64,000 nt of DNA from Amorphophallus konjac (lineage: Eukaryota; Streptophyta; Magnoliopsida; Alismatales; Araceae), in the NCBI GenBank assembly GCA_022559845.1, contig CM040128.1:77749247-77813246 (forward strand), given 5' to 3'. The translations under genes and the position numbers were made by a program. Of the stretch, positions 42,696 to 52,079 are shown piece after piece (within the stretch, counting starts at the first letter, position 1; every line of letters starts with the position of its first letter). The notes beneath the pieces are model-generated. The model worked only from the letters and a program-made list of their open reading frames with translations. It did not search any database and was not told the DNA's origin.

Positions 42696-42981
42696 ATGTT
42701 CTCGTGGCTGGCGAAGATCGCGGCGGCGTTCCTGCGGATCCGACGCTATGCGCGTATGAGCAAGGATGAGGGAAACGGCGACGCGCTGCTGTGGTCCAGG
42801 GACATCGGGCGGCACGCGGCGGGGGAGTACTCCTTCGCGGTGGTGCAGGCCAACGAGGCGCTGGAGGACCACAGCCAGGTGGAGACGGGGCGCGAGGTCA
42901 CGTTCGTGGGGGTCTACGACGGGCACGGCGGGCCGGACGCCTCGCGCTTCATCGCCGATCACCTCTTCCTTCACCTGATGA
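42696..42981 (+). CDS. Protein phosphatase 2C (clade D type), first exon
   Basis: PP2Cs are Mg/Mn-dependent Ser/Thr phosphatases. Clade D members act on plasma-membrane H+-ATPases and are inhibited by SAUR proteins. The exon encodes about 95 residues: a hydrophobic N-terminus ([18 protein letters not shown]), [32 protein letters not shown], the metal-binding motif [16 protein letters not shown], and DHLFLHLM. It ends at a GTGAGT donor (42982-42987), the expected first exon boundary in this clade. GC content is far above its surroundings, as in monocot first exons. The frame is intact. No further PP2C exon is recognisable in the remaining 21 kb, so the gene has a very long intron, is broken, or is an orphan exon. 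Confidence 0.85.
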
Positions 42982-43437
42982 GTGAGTTCTTTGAGCAGTT
43001 GCTCTTCGCGTCCTGTGACTGTGGATTTGGTTTCTAGTGGTTATCTCATTGGTCGTCCAATTTTACTTGTGGGATTGCCAGTTTTTTTTTGCTCCGAGTT
43101 AGTTTTACGTCCCTGTATATTGCGTATGCAATACTTGATTTTATTTGATATACAAAAAAATGATTGCAGGGAGGTCGAAGATGGTAAAATATAGAGTATG
43201 AGAAGGAGTAGCCTGGGTATCCGGGGGTTGGCCGAGCATCGTGCTTGAGTTCCTGACATAGCTCACGTGCACCGTGAGCTTGAGAGAGAGGCCACTTGTG
43301 CTGCCGGTCAGGCCCCCCCTAAAGATGTCCTCCTTGGCTTAGTCGCCTCCTGAGGTGAGACTTGAGTATTTTCCCTGAGTCAGCCATCGCTGTCTGATGC
43401 TCCCGTAAGTCTCTCTGCTAGGAAGCTAGAACCATCC
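42982..43437 (+). other. Presumed PP2C intron 1, proximal part
   Basis: It begins with the GTGAGT donor. Early on it is T-rich, as plant introns are. 43190-43437 is of mixed composition with no ORF or motif I can name. Confidence 0.45.
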
Positions 43438-43445
43438 ACCGTCTC

Positions 43446-44015
43446 TAAGGATGTCAAAAATATCTGCAAATCCGATTATCCGCATCACCCGACCAGTGAT
43501 GGGTCGGGTAATATCCGAATAAACAAATATAGATTCGGATTTGGATATTTTTAAAATACCCATTTTATATTCGGATTGGGTGTGGATTTAGCGCACCCAA
43601 ACCCGTACCCGATCCGAACCCATTCTTAATAACTCCTCGTTACATGTTGGGTCTATGATTTTGACATCAACTCAGCCCATTACCTGTCTTGTTGGGTTTG
43701 TAGATTTGCCTTCTTGCTAAAATTGTAAGGATGTTTTTATAAAACATAAAAATTACTTTGAAAAGGAAAGAATTGACGGGACTTTTATTTTCCCACTTCC
43801 CACGAATCCCATCTTTCCTTGGATGTGGACGTGGACTCATGTTTTATAGACAGGTACGAATATCCGCAGGTATATCCATATTCGTGACGGATATATCTGT
43901 TTCCATATCCGCAAAAATAATAGGGTACCATCCGAGTATGGTATTTGTAATATTTTTGCAGATAGGGTATGGTATTGGTCTAACCTGAGTTGATCCCGAT
44001 CCATTTACATTCCTA
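43446..44015. mobile_element. hAT-type MITE (570 bp) in the presumed PP2C intron
   Basis: It starts TAAGGATGTCAAAAATATC and ends ATTTACATTCCTA (reverse complement TAGGAATGTAAAT). It is flanked by a perfect 8-base duplication, ACCGTCTC, at 43438-43445 and 44016-44023. The interior is rich in ATCCG/CGGAT words. The 8-base duplication and TA(A)GG-type ends are characteristic of hAT. It has no coding capacity. Confidence 0.9.
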
Positions 44016-44023
44016 ACCGTCTC

Positions 44024-44617
44024 TAGTGTACCTTGTCGAGTCTCGACCTACACAAAAGTTCTTCATCGAGATGAGATACTCTCTGGAGAACCCTCTGATA
44101 CTTAAGTCAGTAAACGAGGGTGAAGAGAGAGAGAGGTTCTCAAGAGATGGAGGTGACGTAGGACAAAGTGAGTGGTTAGGCATAGGCGGGATAGTGTGAC
44201 CATGGCTCCGGGATTGGAATGTTGGACCTTCCTCTAGAACTGATCTCACAGTGGAAGGATGGGCCTTGCCCTATTACCTAGCTTTCTTCTCATACCTGGA
44301 GAGGACCGCTAAGACCTCCTTTTATAGATGAGGAGTGAAGGGAGAGGCCACTGGGTCGATGGTTTCTATACCTTCTGAATTGATCGGTCAGTCTGGTGTG
44401 ACAATTGAGGTCGTAGATGCTATGGGAAAGTGGAGAAAATCGTGGCGCTGCGCAGGGATGCAGATATGTTGGCATCAGGTCGTCATGATGGTGATTTTGT
44501 GCAAATCTCATATTCTCTGTGACCAAGCGCAGAACCTTGATCTGGGACATGTGGCGGCCATCTGTGGAAGTCTACACAACACTTGCCCCCCAGCCCTCGG
44601 TGTGATACGCACATGGT
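44024..44617. other. Unassigned sequence
   Basis: Mixed-composition DNA with a possible TATA-like TTTTATAG near 44320. A plus ORF (44335-44673) shows no family features and runs into the GATCGG repeats. I see no gene. Confidence 0.4.
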
Positions 44618-45550
44618 TCACCGGATCGGATCGGATCGGCCCGGATCGGCCGATCCGATCGGATTCCGGGTGAACCGACCCGATCCCGATCCAAGTTGAA
44701 CTGATCCACCCCCGGGATCGGCAAGATCGGGCCGGATCGGCCGGATTGGCCGATCCCAGGCGATCTCGCCCTTGTCCCATTTGAATTTCAAAAAAAGGGG
44801 GTTTTGGGGGGAAAGCCAACCAAAGGTCTTTGGTCCTTAGGACCTTTTGACCGGGATTTCACTCTCACTCTCACACACACACACACACCCTTTCACTTCT
44901 CTTCTCTTTCACTCTCCTAAGCTTCTTCCTCTCCAAGTCTCTTTCACATCTCTCTCTCTCTCTTATACTTTCCCTACAGGTTATTATGGTTACCCCCCCT
45001 CTGATGTATCTTCTTACTCAGGAGGAGGATGTTATGAGTATCCTACATATCCATCTTATTCAGACACATCATCACAATAATCAACTGGAGGTAGCTACCA
45101 AGTCCCCGAGATTCCCGGTTGGACCCCTATCATGACAGTGTACACTAACATCGAGGAGTATAATCGGTATCTTATGGACTATTAACTCATGTATGCCACG
45201 TACATGTCATGGAATGACTATGTACAATATGTAGAAAACTCTTTCAATGTTCGTTTTCAATGAATGAAAGGTAGCTATCTCATGAAATCATTGTATTATT
45301 TGAGTATGCCACCTATTTCACAAAATGATGAGCAAATGTCAACTATTTCACATTAAATTTGATATAGATCTATGTTAGAATACGTTTTTTATTTTTTCAG
45401 ATTTTTCAATTTTTTTTAGACATTTGTATCCCTAGCCGAGTCAGTTGGCCTGACTCTGTCGGGATCGGTCCGGGATCGGCCGATCCCACCGACCCGGATC
45501 GGTTTGGGACCGGGCGATCCGATCCCGATCCTCGATTTCGCCTTCCTTGG
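44618..45550. other. GATCGG-rich flanked cassette with a Tyr/Ser-rich ORF
   Basis: Two blocks dense in CGGATCGG/CCGATCC (44623-44765 and 45463-45545) flank about 700 bases. Between them are a CA/CT-rich leader (44865-44965), a CCCTACAG acceptor-like site and a plus frame encoding a Tyr-, Ser-, Gly- and Pro-rich peptide (YYGYPPSDVSSYSGGG). After a stop the frame continues with MSWNDYVQYVENSFNVRF. This could be the last exon of a transposase gene inside a transposon with subterminal repeats, possibly hAT. I do not recognise it firmly. Confidence 0.4.
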
Positions 45551-45639
45551 ATACATAACACGTGGATTGGATCGCGAGTAACGGTTCGTTTGGCGTCCCT
45601 TGGTGTTCCGGGGAAATTTCTGGGAATCCACATAGGTCA

Positions 45640-46960
45640 TCGTGCTAGGTGCTGAAGACTTTGCCCGGGAGAGAGGGACTGTCCGTCAGGTGCTTAGGGC
45701 TTTGGTTGAGGAGGAGATCGTATATATCGAGCGTTGGAACACTTGGCTCGGTTTCGTGATCGGGTGCCTAAGGCTTTTCCCAGAAGAGGGGACTGTCAGG
45801 CGCTTAAGTCTTTACCTGACGTAGGGAACGTCTATCGAGCGCTGAAGGCTTGGCTTGGTTTCGTGACGTGATCGGGCGCCTAAGACTTTGTCTGGAAGAG
45901 AGAACCATCGGGCGCCTAAGACTTTACCCGAGGTAGGGAACGTCTATTGAGCGCCGAAGGTTTGGCTCAGTTTCGTGACCGGGCGCCTAAGACTTTGCCC
46001 GGAAGAGGGGACCGTTAGGCGCTTAAGGCTTTGCCCAAGGTAGAGATCGTCTACCAAGCGTCGAAGGCTTGGCTCAATTTTGAGACGTGACCTGGTGCCT
46101 AAGACTTTGCTCAGAAGAGGGAATTGTCAGGCGCCTAAAGCTCTACCTGAGGTAGAGAATGTCTACCAAACGTCGAAGGCTTGGCTCGATTTCGAGACGT
46201 GATCAGGCGCCTAAGGCTTTGCTTGGAAGAGGGAACCGTCGTGCGTCTAGGGCTTTGCCTGAGGTAGGGAACGTCTATTGAGCGCCGAAGGCTTGGCTCG
46301 GTTTCGAGACCTAACCAGGTGCCTAAGACTTTGCCTGGAAGAGGGAACCGTCAGCCGCCTAAGGCTTTGCCGGAGGTGGGGAAAGTCTATCGAGCATCGA
46401 AAGCTTGGCTCGGTTTCGTGACCAGGTGCCTAAGGGTTTGCTCAGAAGAGGGGACCGTCAGGCATTTAAGACTTGCCTGAGGTAGAGAACATTTATCGAG
46501 CGCCAAAAGCTTGGCTCGGTTTTGTGACCGAGAACCTAAGGCTTTGCCCAGAAGAGGGGGACCGTTAGGCGCCTAAGGCTTTGCCTGAGATAGGGAACGT
46601 CTATCGAGCGTCGAAGGCTTGGCTCGGTTTCGAGTTGTGGCCAGGCGCGTAAGACTTTGTTTGGAAGAGAGAACCACCAGGTGCCTAAGGCTTTGCCTGA
46701 GGTAGGGAACATCTATCGAGCGTCGAAGGTTTGGCTTAGTTTCGAGATATGCCCAAATGCCTAAGGCTTTGTCTGGAAGAAGGAACTGTCAAGCGCTTAA
46801 GGCTTTGCCTGAAGTAGGGAACGCCTATCGACCGTCGAAGGCTTGGCTCAGCATTGTTATCGGGCACTTAAGGCTTTGCCTGGAAGAGAGGACCGCCAGG
46901 TGCCTAAGACTTTGCCTGATGTAGGGAACGTCTACCGAGTGCTGAAGGCTTTGCTCGAGT
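45640..46960. repeat. Tandem array 1 (about 107-bp unit of three related submonomers)
   Basis: About twelve copies of a unit made of three submonomers. These start GCGCCGAAGGCTTGGCTCGG (about 32 bases), GCGCCTAAGACTTTGCCCGG (about 36) and GCGCTTAAGGCTTTGCCTGA (about 39). Each submonomer opens with GCGCC(G/T)AAGGCTTTG or a variant. Copies are diverged. ORFs are artefacts. Confidence 0.85.
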
Positions 46961-49059
46961 CTTCTTCTTCGTGTGTTTCGAAGGCTTTGCCCAGGAATAT
47001 CTGCAAAGGCTGAATGCTTTCTCTGGGATCTTCAGGGGCCGAAGGTTTTCCCTAGTATCCGAGCGCCGAAGGCTTTGCTCGGGTCTTTCTCTCCGTGGGC
47101 GCCGAAGGCTTTACCGCAGAGTATCCGCAGAGGCCGAAGGCTTTCTTTGGGATCTTCAGGGGCCGAAGGCTTTCCCTGGCATGTAAGTGTCGAAGGCTTT
47201 GCTCGGATTTTCTTCTCCGTGGGCGTCGAAGGCTTTGCCTAGGAGTATCTTTAGAGACCAAAGGCTTTCTCTGGGATATCTAAGGGCTGAAGGCTTTCCC
47301 TGGCATCTGAGCGTCGAAGGCTTTGCTCAGGTCTTATTCTCCATAGACGTCGAAGGTTTTGCCCAGGAGTATCTGCAGAGGCCGAAAGCTTTCTCTGGGA
47401 TCTTTAGGGGCCGAAGGCTTTCCCTGGCATTCGAGTGGCGTAGGCTTTGTTCGGGTCTTCCTCTCCATGGGCATTGAAGGCTTTGCCCAAAAGTATCCAC
47501 AGAGGTTGAATGCCTTGTTTGGGATTTTCAGAGGCCGAAAGCTTTCCTTGGTATCCGAGCGCCGAAGGCTTTGCTTGGGTCTTCTTTTCCGTGGGTGACA
47601 AAGGCTTTGCCCAATTTTTTTTTGGGATCTTCAGGGGTCGAAGGCTTTCCCTGGCATCCGAGCGTCAAAGGCTTTGCTTGGGCCTCCTTCTCTGTGGGCG
47701 TCGAATGCTTTGCCTAGGAATATCCACGGAGGCCGAAGGCTTTCTCTGGGATCTTTAGGGGCCGAAGGCTTTGCTCGGGTCTTCTTCTCCATGGGCGTCG
47801 AAGGCTTTGCTCGGGTCTTCTTCTCCATGGGTGTTGAAGACTTTGCTCAGGAGTATCCACAGAGGTCGAAGACTTTCTCTGGGATCTTCAGAGACTAAAA
47901 GCTTTCTCTAGCATTTAAGCGTTGAAGGTTTTGCTCAAGTCTTCTTCTCAATGGGTGCTGAAGGTTTTACCCTGGAGTATCTGCACAGGTCGAAGGCTTT
48001 CTCTGGGATCTTCAGGGGCCGAAGGCTTTTCTTGGCATCAGAGTGCCGAAGTCTTGACTCCGGTCTTCATCACCATGGGCACCGAAGGCTTTGCCTAGGA
48101 GTATCCGCAGAGGTCGAAGGCTTTCTCTGTGATCTTCAAGGGCTGAAGACTTTCCTTGGCATCCGAGCACTGAAGACTTTGCTCTGGTCTTCTTCTCCGT
48201 GGGCGCCGAAGACTTTGCCCATGAGTATCCGTAGAGGCCAAAAGCTTTCTCTGTGATCTTCACGGGTCGAAGGTTTTCCTTGACATACGAGCGCCGAAGA
48301 CTTTCCTCCAGTCTTCTTCTCCATAGCCGTCAAAGGTTTTGCCCAGGAGTATCCGCAGTCGCAGAGGACGAAGACTTTCTCTAAGATCTTTAGAGGCCGA
48401 AGGCTTTCCCTGGCATCCAAATGTCAAAAGCTTTTCTCAGATCTTTTTCTCTGTGGACGCCGAAGGTTTTGCCCATGAGTATTTGTAGATGTTATAGGCT
48501 TTCTCTGGGATCTTCACGGGCCGATGGCTTTCTCTGACATCCTAGTGCTGAAGGCTTTGTTCGAGTCTTCTTCTCCCTGGGCATCGAAGGCTTTGCCCAG
48601 GAGTATTCGCAGAGGCCGAAGACTTTCTTTGGGATCTTTAGGGGCCAAAGGTTTTTCCTAGCATCCGAGTGCCGAAGGCTTTACTCGGGTCTTCTTCTCC
48701 GTGGGTGCCAAAGGCTTTGCCCAGGAGTATCTGTAGAGGTCGAAGGTTTTCTCTGCGATCTTCAAGGGCCGAAGACTTTTTCTGGCATTCGATCATCGAA
48801 GGTTTGGCTTGGGTCTTTGTCTCCATGGGCGTCGAAAGTTTTGCCCAAGAGTATCCGCAGAGGTCGAAGACTTTCTCTGGGATCTTCAGGGGCTAAAGGT
48901 TTTCTCCGGCATCCGAGCGCCGAAGGCTTTGCTCGGATCTTCGTCTCCAGGGGTGCGGAAGGCGTTGCCCAGGAGTATCCGTAAAGGCCGGATTTCTCTG
49001 GAATTTTCAGGGGTCGAAGGCTTTCCTTAGTATATGAGCGCTGAAGGTTTTGGTCAGAC
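46961..49059. repeat. Tandem array 2 (about 124-bp unit of four related submonomers)
   Basis: About seventeen copies. The four submonomers each open with CCGAAGGCTTT and continue CCCTGGCATCCGAGCG (27 bases in all), GCTCGGGTCTTCTTCTCCGT (36), GCCCAGGAGTATCCGCAGAG (32) and CTCTGGGATCTTCAGGGG (29). Overlapping ORFs in all frames simply translate the repeat. Confidence 0.88.
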
Positions 49060-49529
49060 TTGGACCATGAGAAGAGGCGGTGCTGAGGGCTACTGGCAGT
49101 GCTAATGGAATCTGGGGCCTCGCCATCCCTCAGGTATCGGTGTGGGCTTTGGGAAGCCTACTGGGTTCTGCGGTTGCCCCCTTGTCGAGGAGTGGTGCAA
49201 CGAGCTAATCAAGGAGGGCGCTACTTCTGGCTCGCTTGGCAGGCTTTGGCTTCATGGCTTCTTCTCAATTTCCTACAGACGACACCAAAATGCTACGTAT
49301 GTTTCATGGCTTCTTGTTAGTTCTCCCATCCCCTCATTCTCATCTATCTCTCATCCTCTTTCCTTTCTTAGAGCTTTACATATTTTTTATTTTAATTACA
49401 TATTTTTATTCCAATTTACATATTTTTATTTTTGTTTACATTAACTGTATTTACACAATTTTGTTATAGCCTTCATTTTTTTGCTCTCTCTCTCATCCTC
49501 TCTCCTTATGCACTTTACATATTTTTTAT
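49060..49529. other. Unassigned sequence with AT-rich simple repeats
   Basis: 49060-49310 is mixed-composition. 49375-49470 repeats TTTACATATTTTTATT. No gene is seen. Confidence 0.45.
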
Positions 49530-49759
49530 TAATAGGATGTTTGGGAGTACTTTTTTTTTTCTTCAAAAAAGCTCTTTCTACATAAAACTTACGCTATGTC
49601 AATTTTCAACACAATTTTTGAAATTGATGAGAACGGATACCTACCTGTTTGGCAAAAGTGTCATAATTTTTAAATTTTGTGTACATCCATTTGGTATCCG
49701 TTGTCTACAGCTCTCAATTATATGTTTGTAGGGCCGTGTTGATATCTTCAATCCTGAAC

Positions 49760-50965
49760 CCCCATCCCAACCCCCATCCCTCATCTCGTACAAGGTTGCC
49801 AACTAGTTCCCTCCTTCTGGGGTTGGTTTCCTCACCCATAATCATAACCATAAATAGACCAGGGGTGATGTTAGACTCAAATCACTTCCTCTTTACACAT
49901 AGGGCATTCACTGCGGTTGTAGTGGTGGTCTAGCCACTGACTGATATAAACAAACAGGGCCAGCAAACACAAATGGCCACAAGGAGTGGCAATCGGCTCC
50001 TGAGCAAGGCCCTGCCACCACCTCCAACTCCACCTCCGAGTAGAGGCTTGTCTGCCAATAGCCATCGACAAAGGATCATAAGGCACATAAGGCGCCATGT
50101 GGGATTGGTATGGAGGGGAGTGAGGTGAGTGCTTTGGGACAAGATCGTTGTTGGCGAGGGGCCGTAGGCAGCAATCGGGGGCGAGTAGGCCTGTCAACGG
50201 ATCCGGATATTATCTGGATCCGGTTCGAGTCTTAGTATGTATTGGCGGATAATATTTGAATTCGTTTCCGCTTTCTTGGATACGGATAATATCCTAATTT
50301 GAGTTGGAGCGGATATACATATCATATTATTCGTTTCGTAAAATATCCGTCCGTAATATCATATATCATATAGTATGCATATTTTTTAATAATATATTCT
50401 AAAGTGTAAAATGTGAAAGAAAATGTATATTTTTTTCTTAGTATTATTTTTTCTCCTCCTTATTCACCATCTTAATAAAGGTCAGAATAATTTCATGTAG
50501 AATATGTTAAATTTGTTGAGCATTTTGAAATCGGAGGAGATAATTTAAATTATTTGAAAATCTTGTTCGAATCAAATACAGATAAATAATATAATAATCC
50601 ATCGGATAGTGGATCAAAATTGGATAATTCAAAATTTAAAACGGAGCGGATACAGATAACCATGTATGCGTTTTGTATCCGCTCCGTTGACAGGCCTAGG
50701 GGCGAGTGGCGGGTTGAGGACAACCACCACCACAATCAAGGCACAGATGCCTTTGGCGCCGCAACAGAGGTGGACAGAGGTGCTCCTCTGGCAGCGGGCA
50801 GGGGGGTTGGGGTGGGGGGGGGGAGGGGCGAGGGCAAGGCCGGATCCGAGGACAATCCTGTGTAGGTGGTGCAGGGAGCGGGGGAACCCTTGGTAGAGGT
50901 TCATATTCATTCTCCTCCTGGCTACTGATCTCCCCCATTATGAAGGTGAAGACGGAACGCACATG
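49760..50965 (-). pseudogene. RING-finger E3 ligase fragment (RMA-like), disrupted
   Basis: On the minus strand a start region encodes MGEISSQEENEYEPLPRVPP, then a Pro-rich stretch (50935-50707). It is cut by the hAT MITE (50186-50698) and resumes leftward with the second half of a RING-HC domain: AQEPIATPCGHLC, then SECPMCKEEV (about 50020-49877). A frameshifted piece reads KPTPEGGN, in the place where RMA proteins have their LYGRG segment. The first Cys pair of the RING is not clear. RMA-type ligases are ER-membrane ubiquitin ligases; the membrane anchor is not seen here. The fragment is broken by frameshifts and an insertion. Confidence 0.6.
50186..50698. mobile_element. hAT-type MITE (513 bp) inside the RING-carrying element
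   Basis: It has perfect 13-base outer inverted ends, TAGGCCTGTCAAC and GTTGACAGGCCTA. It is flanked by a perfect 8-base duplication, GGGGCGAG, at 50178-50185 and 50699-50706. The interior is AT-rich with GGATA/TATCC words. Confidence 0.95.
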
Positions 50966-51499
50966 GATGGCCTGCCACTGGGTGTACGCAAAAGGTGTCG
51001 CCTTTTCGGAGGTCTGCTGTGAGGAGAGCCACTAAGGGCTGGCAGACGGGCAGGAAGGGGGAGGAGGAAGAGGGGAGGGCCGGTCTGCGGGGTGCCACCG
51101 TGCCAGATGCGTAGGAAGGAGGAGGAGGAGGGAGAGGGGGAGGGTTAGTCGATGGGATTCGTAAGAGTAGCAGGAGGGAAAGGGGAGGGGTTCAGTTCGC
51201 GAGCACGGAGAGAGAAGGTAGAGAACACCCGATGTTGTGCGAGATGTTCTTAAAAACAAGAATTGCTCGGAGGTTGTTTTTATTTCAAGAGAAGTTTACA
51301 AAGATTGAGATTTTATCCTAAAAAGTAGGAGAGACCCTACCAAATGTGTCCAAGTGGATTCTTTCCTAAATTTTTATTTTAAGATAAAAAGGAGCCAATA
51401 TAGTACTCCCCAGCACCCCATAATTCATTTAAGTTTTTAAATATTCTTTTAATAAATACCCAAAAAATGTCTAATTTCAACATATTAACATGACTGTCT

Positions 51500-52036
51500 T
51501 TTTTTTGTCGAGTGATCTATCTTGCCACCTCCTCATGTGTCTCGTGTAACTTGTAGCACAATTATGTAAATATAGTGTTACTTGTGTAATTGATAATCTA
51601 TACATGTAAATGTGTTTTATTACAGTCATTTGTGTAAACTGCATTCTAATTGTGTAAACTTTAGCATGATTTTGTAAATATGATATCTTTTATGTAACTG
51701 ATAACCTACATGTGTAAATGAGTTGTATTACGTATGTATGTAAACTTACATTCTAATTGTGTAAACTATATCACAGTTGTATAAATATCTTGTTTATATA
51801 ACAGACACCTTATATATGTGAATGGGTTATATTACACATTTGTGCAAGTGTTTATTCTAATTGTGGGTTATATTGCACATTTGTGTAAGGGTATATTCTA
51901 ATTGTGTTAACTATATCATAATTGTGTACGTATAGTCTTATTTGTGTAACGTGCAACTTATGTCTATAAATATGTTGCATTACACATTTGTATAAAATTA
52001 CATTATAATTGTGTAAACTGTAGAGCAATTGTGTAA
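51500..52036. repeat. AT-rich tandem repeat, about 107-bp unit (TTGTGTAA family)
   Basis: A unit of about 107 bases built from repeated TGTGTAA(A/C)T words, for example ATTCTAATTGTGTAAACT and TGTGTAAATG, repeats about five times. The array is split by the LINE at 52036/58347 and continues for about 90 bases at 58347-58435. Confidence 0.8.
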
Positions 52037-52079
52037 CAAACTTGGTTTCGCAGGGGCAAATCCTTTAAAGAAGGTGCAA

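Larger units (their letters stand above)
49533..51420. mobile_element. TIR transposon carrying a RING-gene fragment (candidate Pack-type element)
   Basis: The left end is TAGGATGTTTGGGAGTAC and the right end, reverse-complemented, is TGGGGTGCTGGGGAGTAC (14 of 18 match). TAA flanks both sides (49530-49532 and 51421-51423). The same TIR family ends at 3537. The interior contains no transposase. It has an AT-rich left arm, a minus-strand RING-finger gene fragment (49760-50965), a purine-rich GC-rich block (51040-51215) and an AT-rich right arm. A TAA/TTA duplication fits PIF/Harbinger. It therefore looks like a non-autonomous element that picked up host coding sequence. Confidence 0.65.

Noticed and set aside
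42417..42974. 185-codon minus-strand ORF opposite the PP2C exon
   Set aside because: It is a shadow of the GC-rich PP2C exon and leader; the plus strand carries the conserved VYDGHGG motif.
46971..48896. Many 60-100 codon ORFs on both strands
   Set aside because: All lie in the CCGAAGGCTTT tandem arrays and follow the repeat.
50629..50910. Plus- and minus-strand ORFs spanning the hAT MITE junction
   Set aside because: They run from RING-fragment DNA into MITE sequence, so the joined reading frames are artificial.
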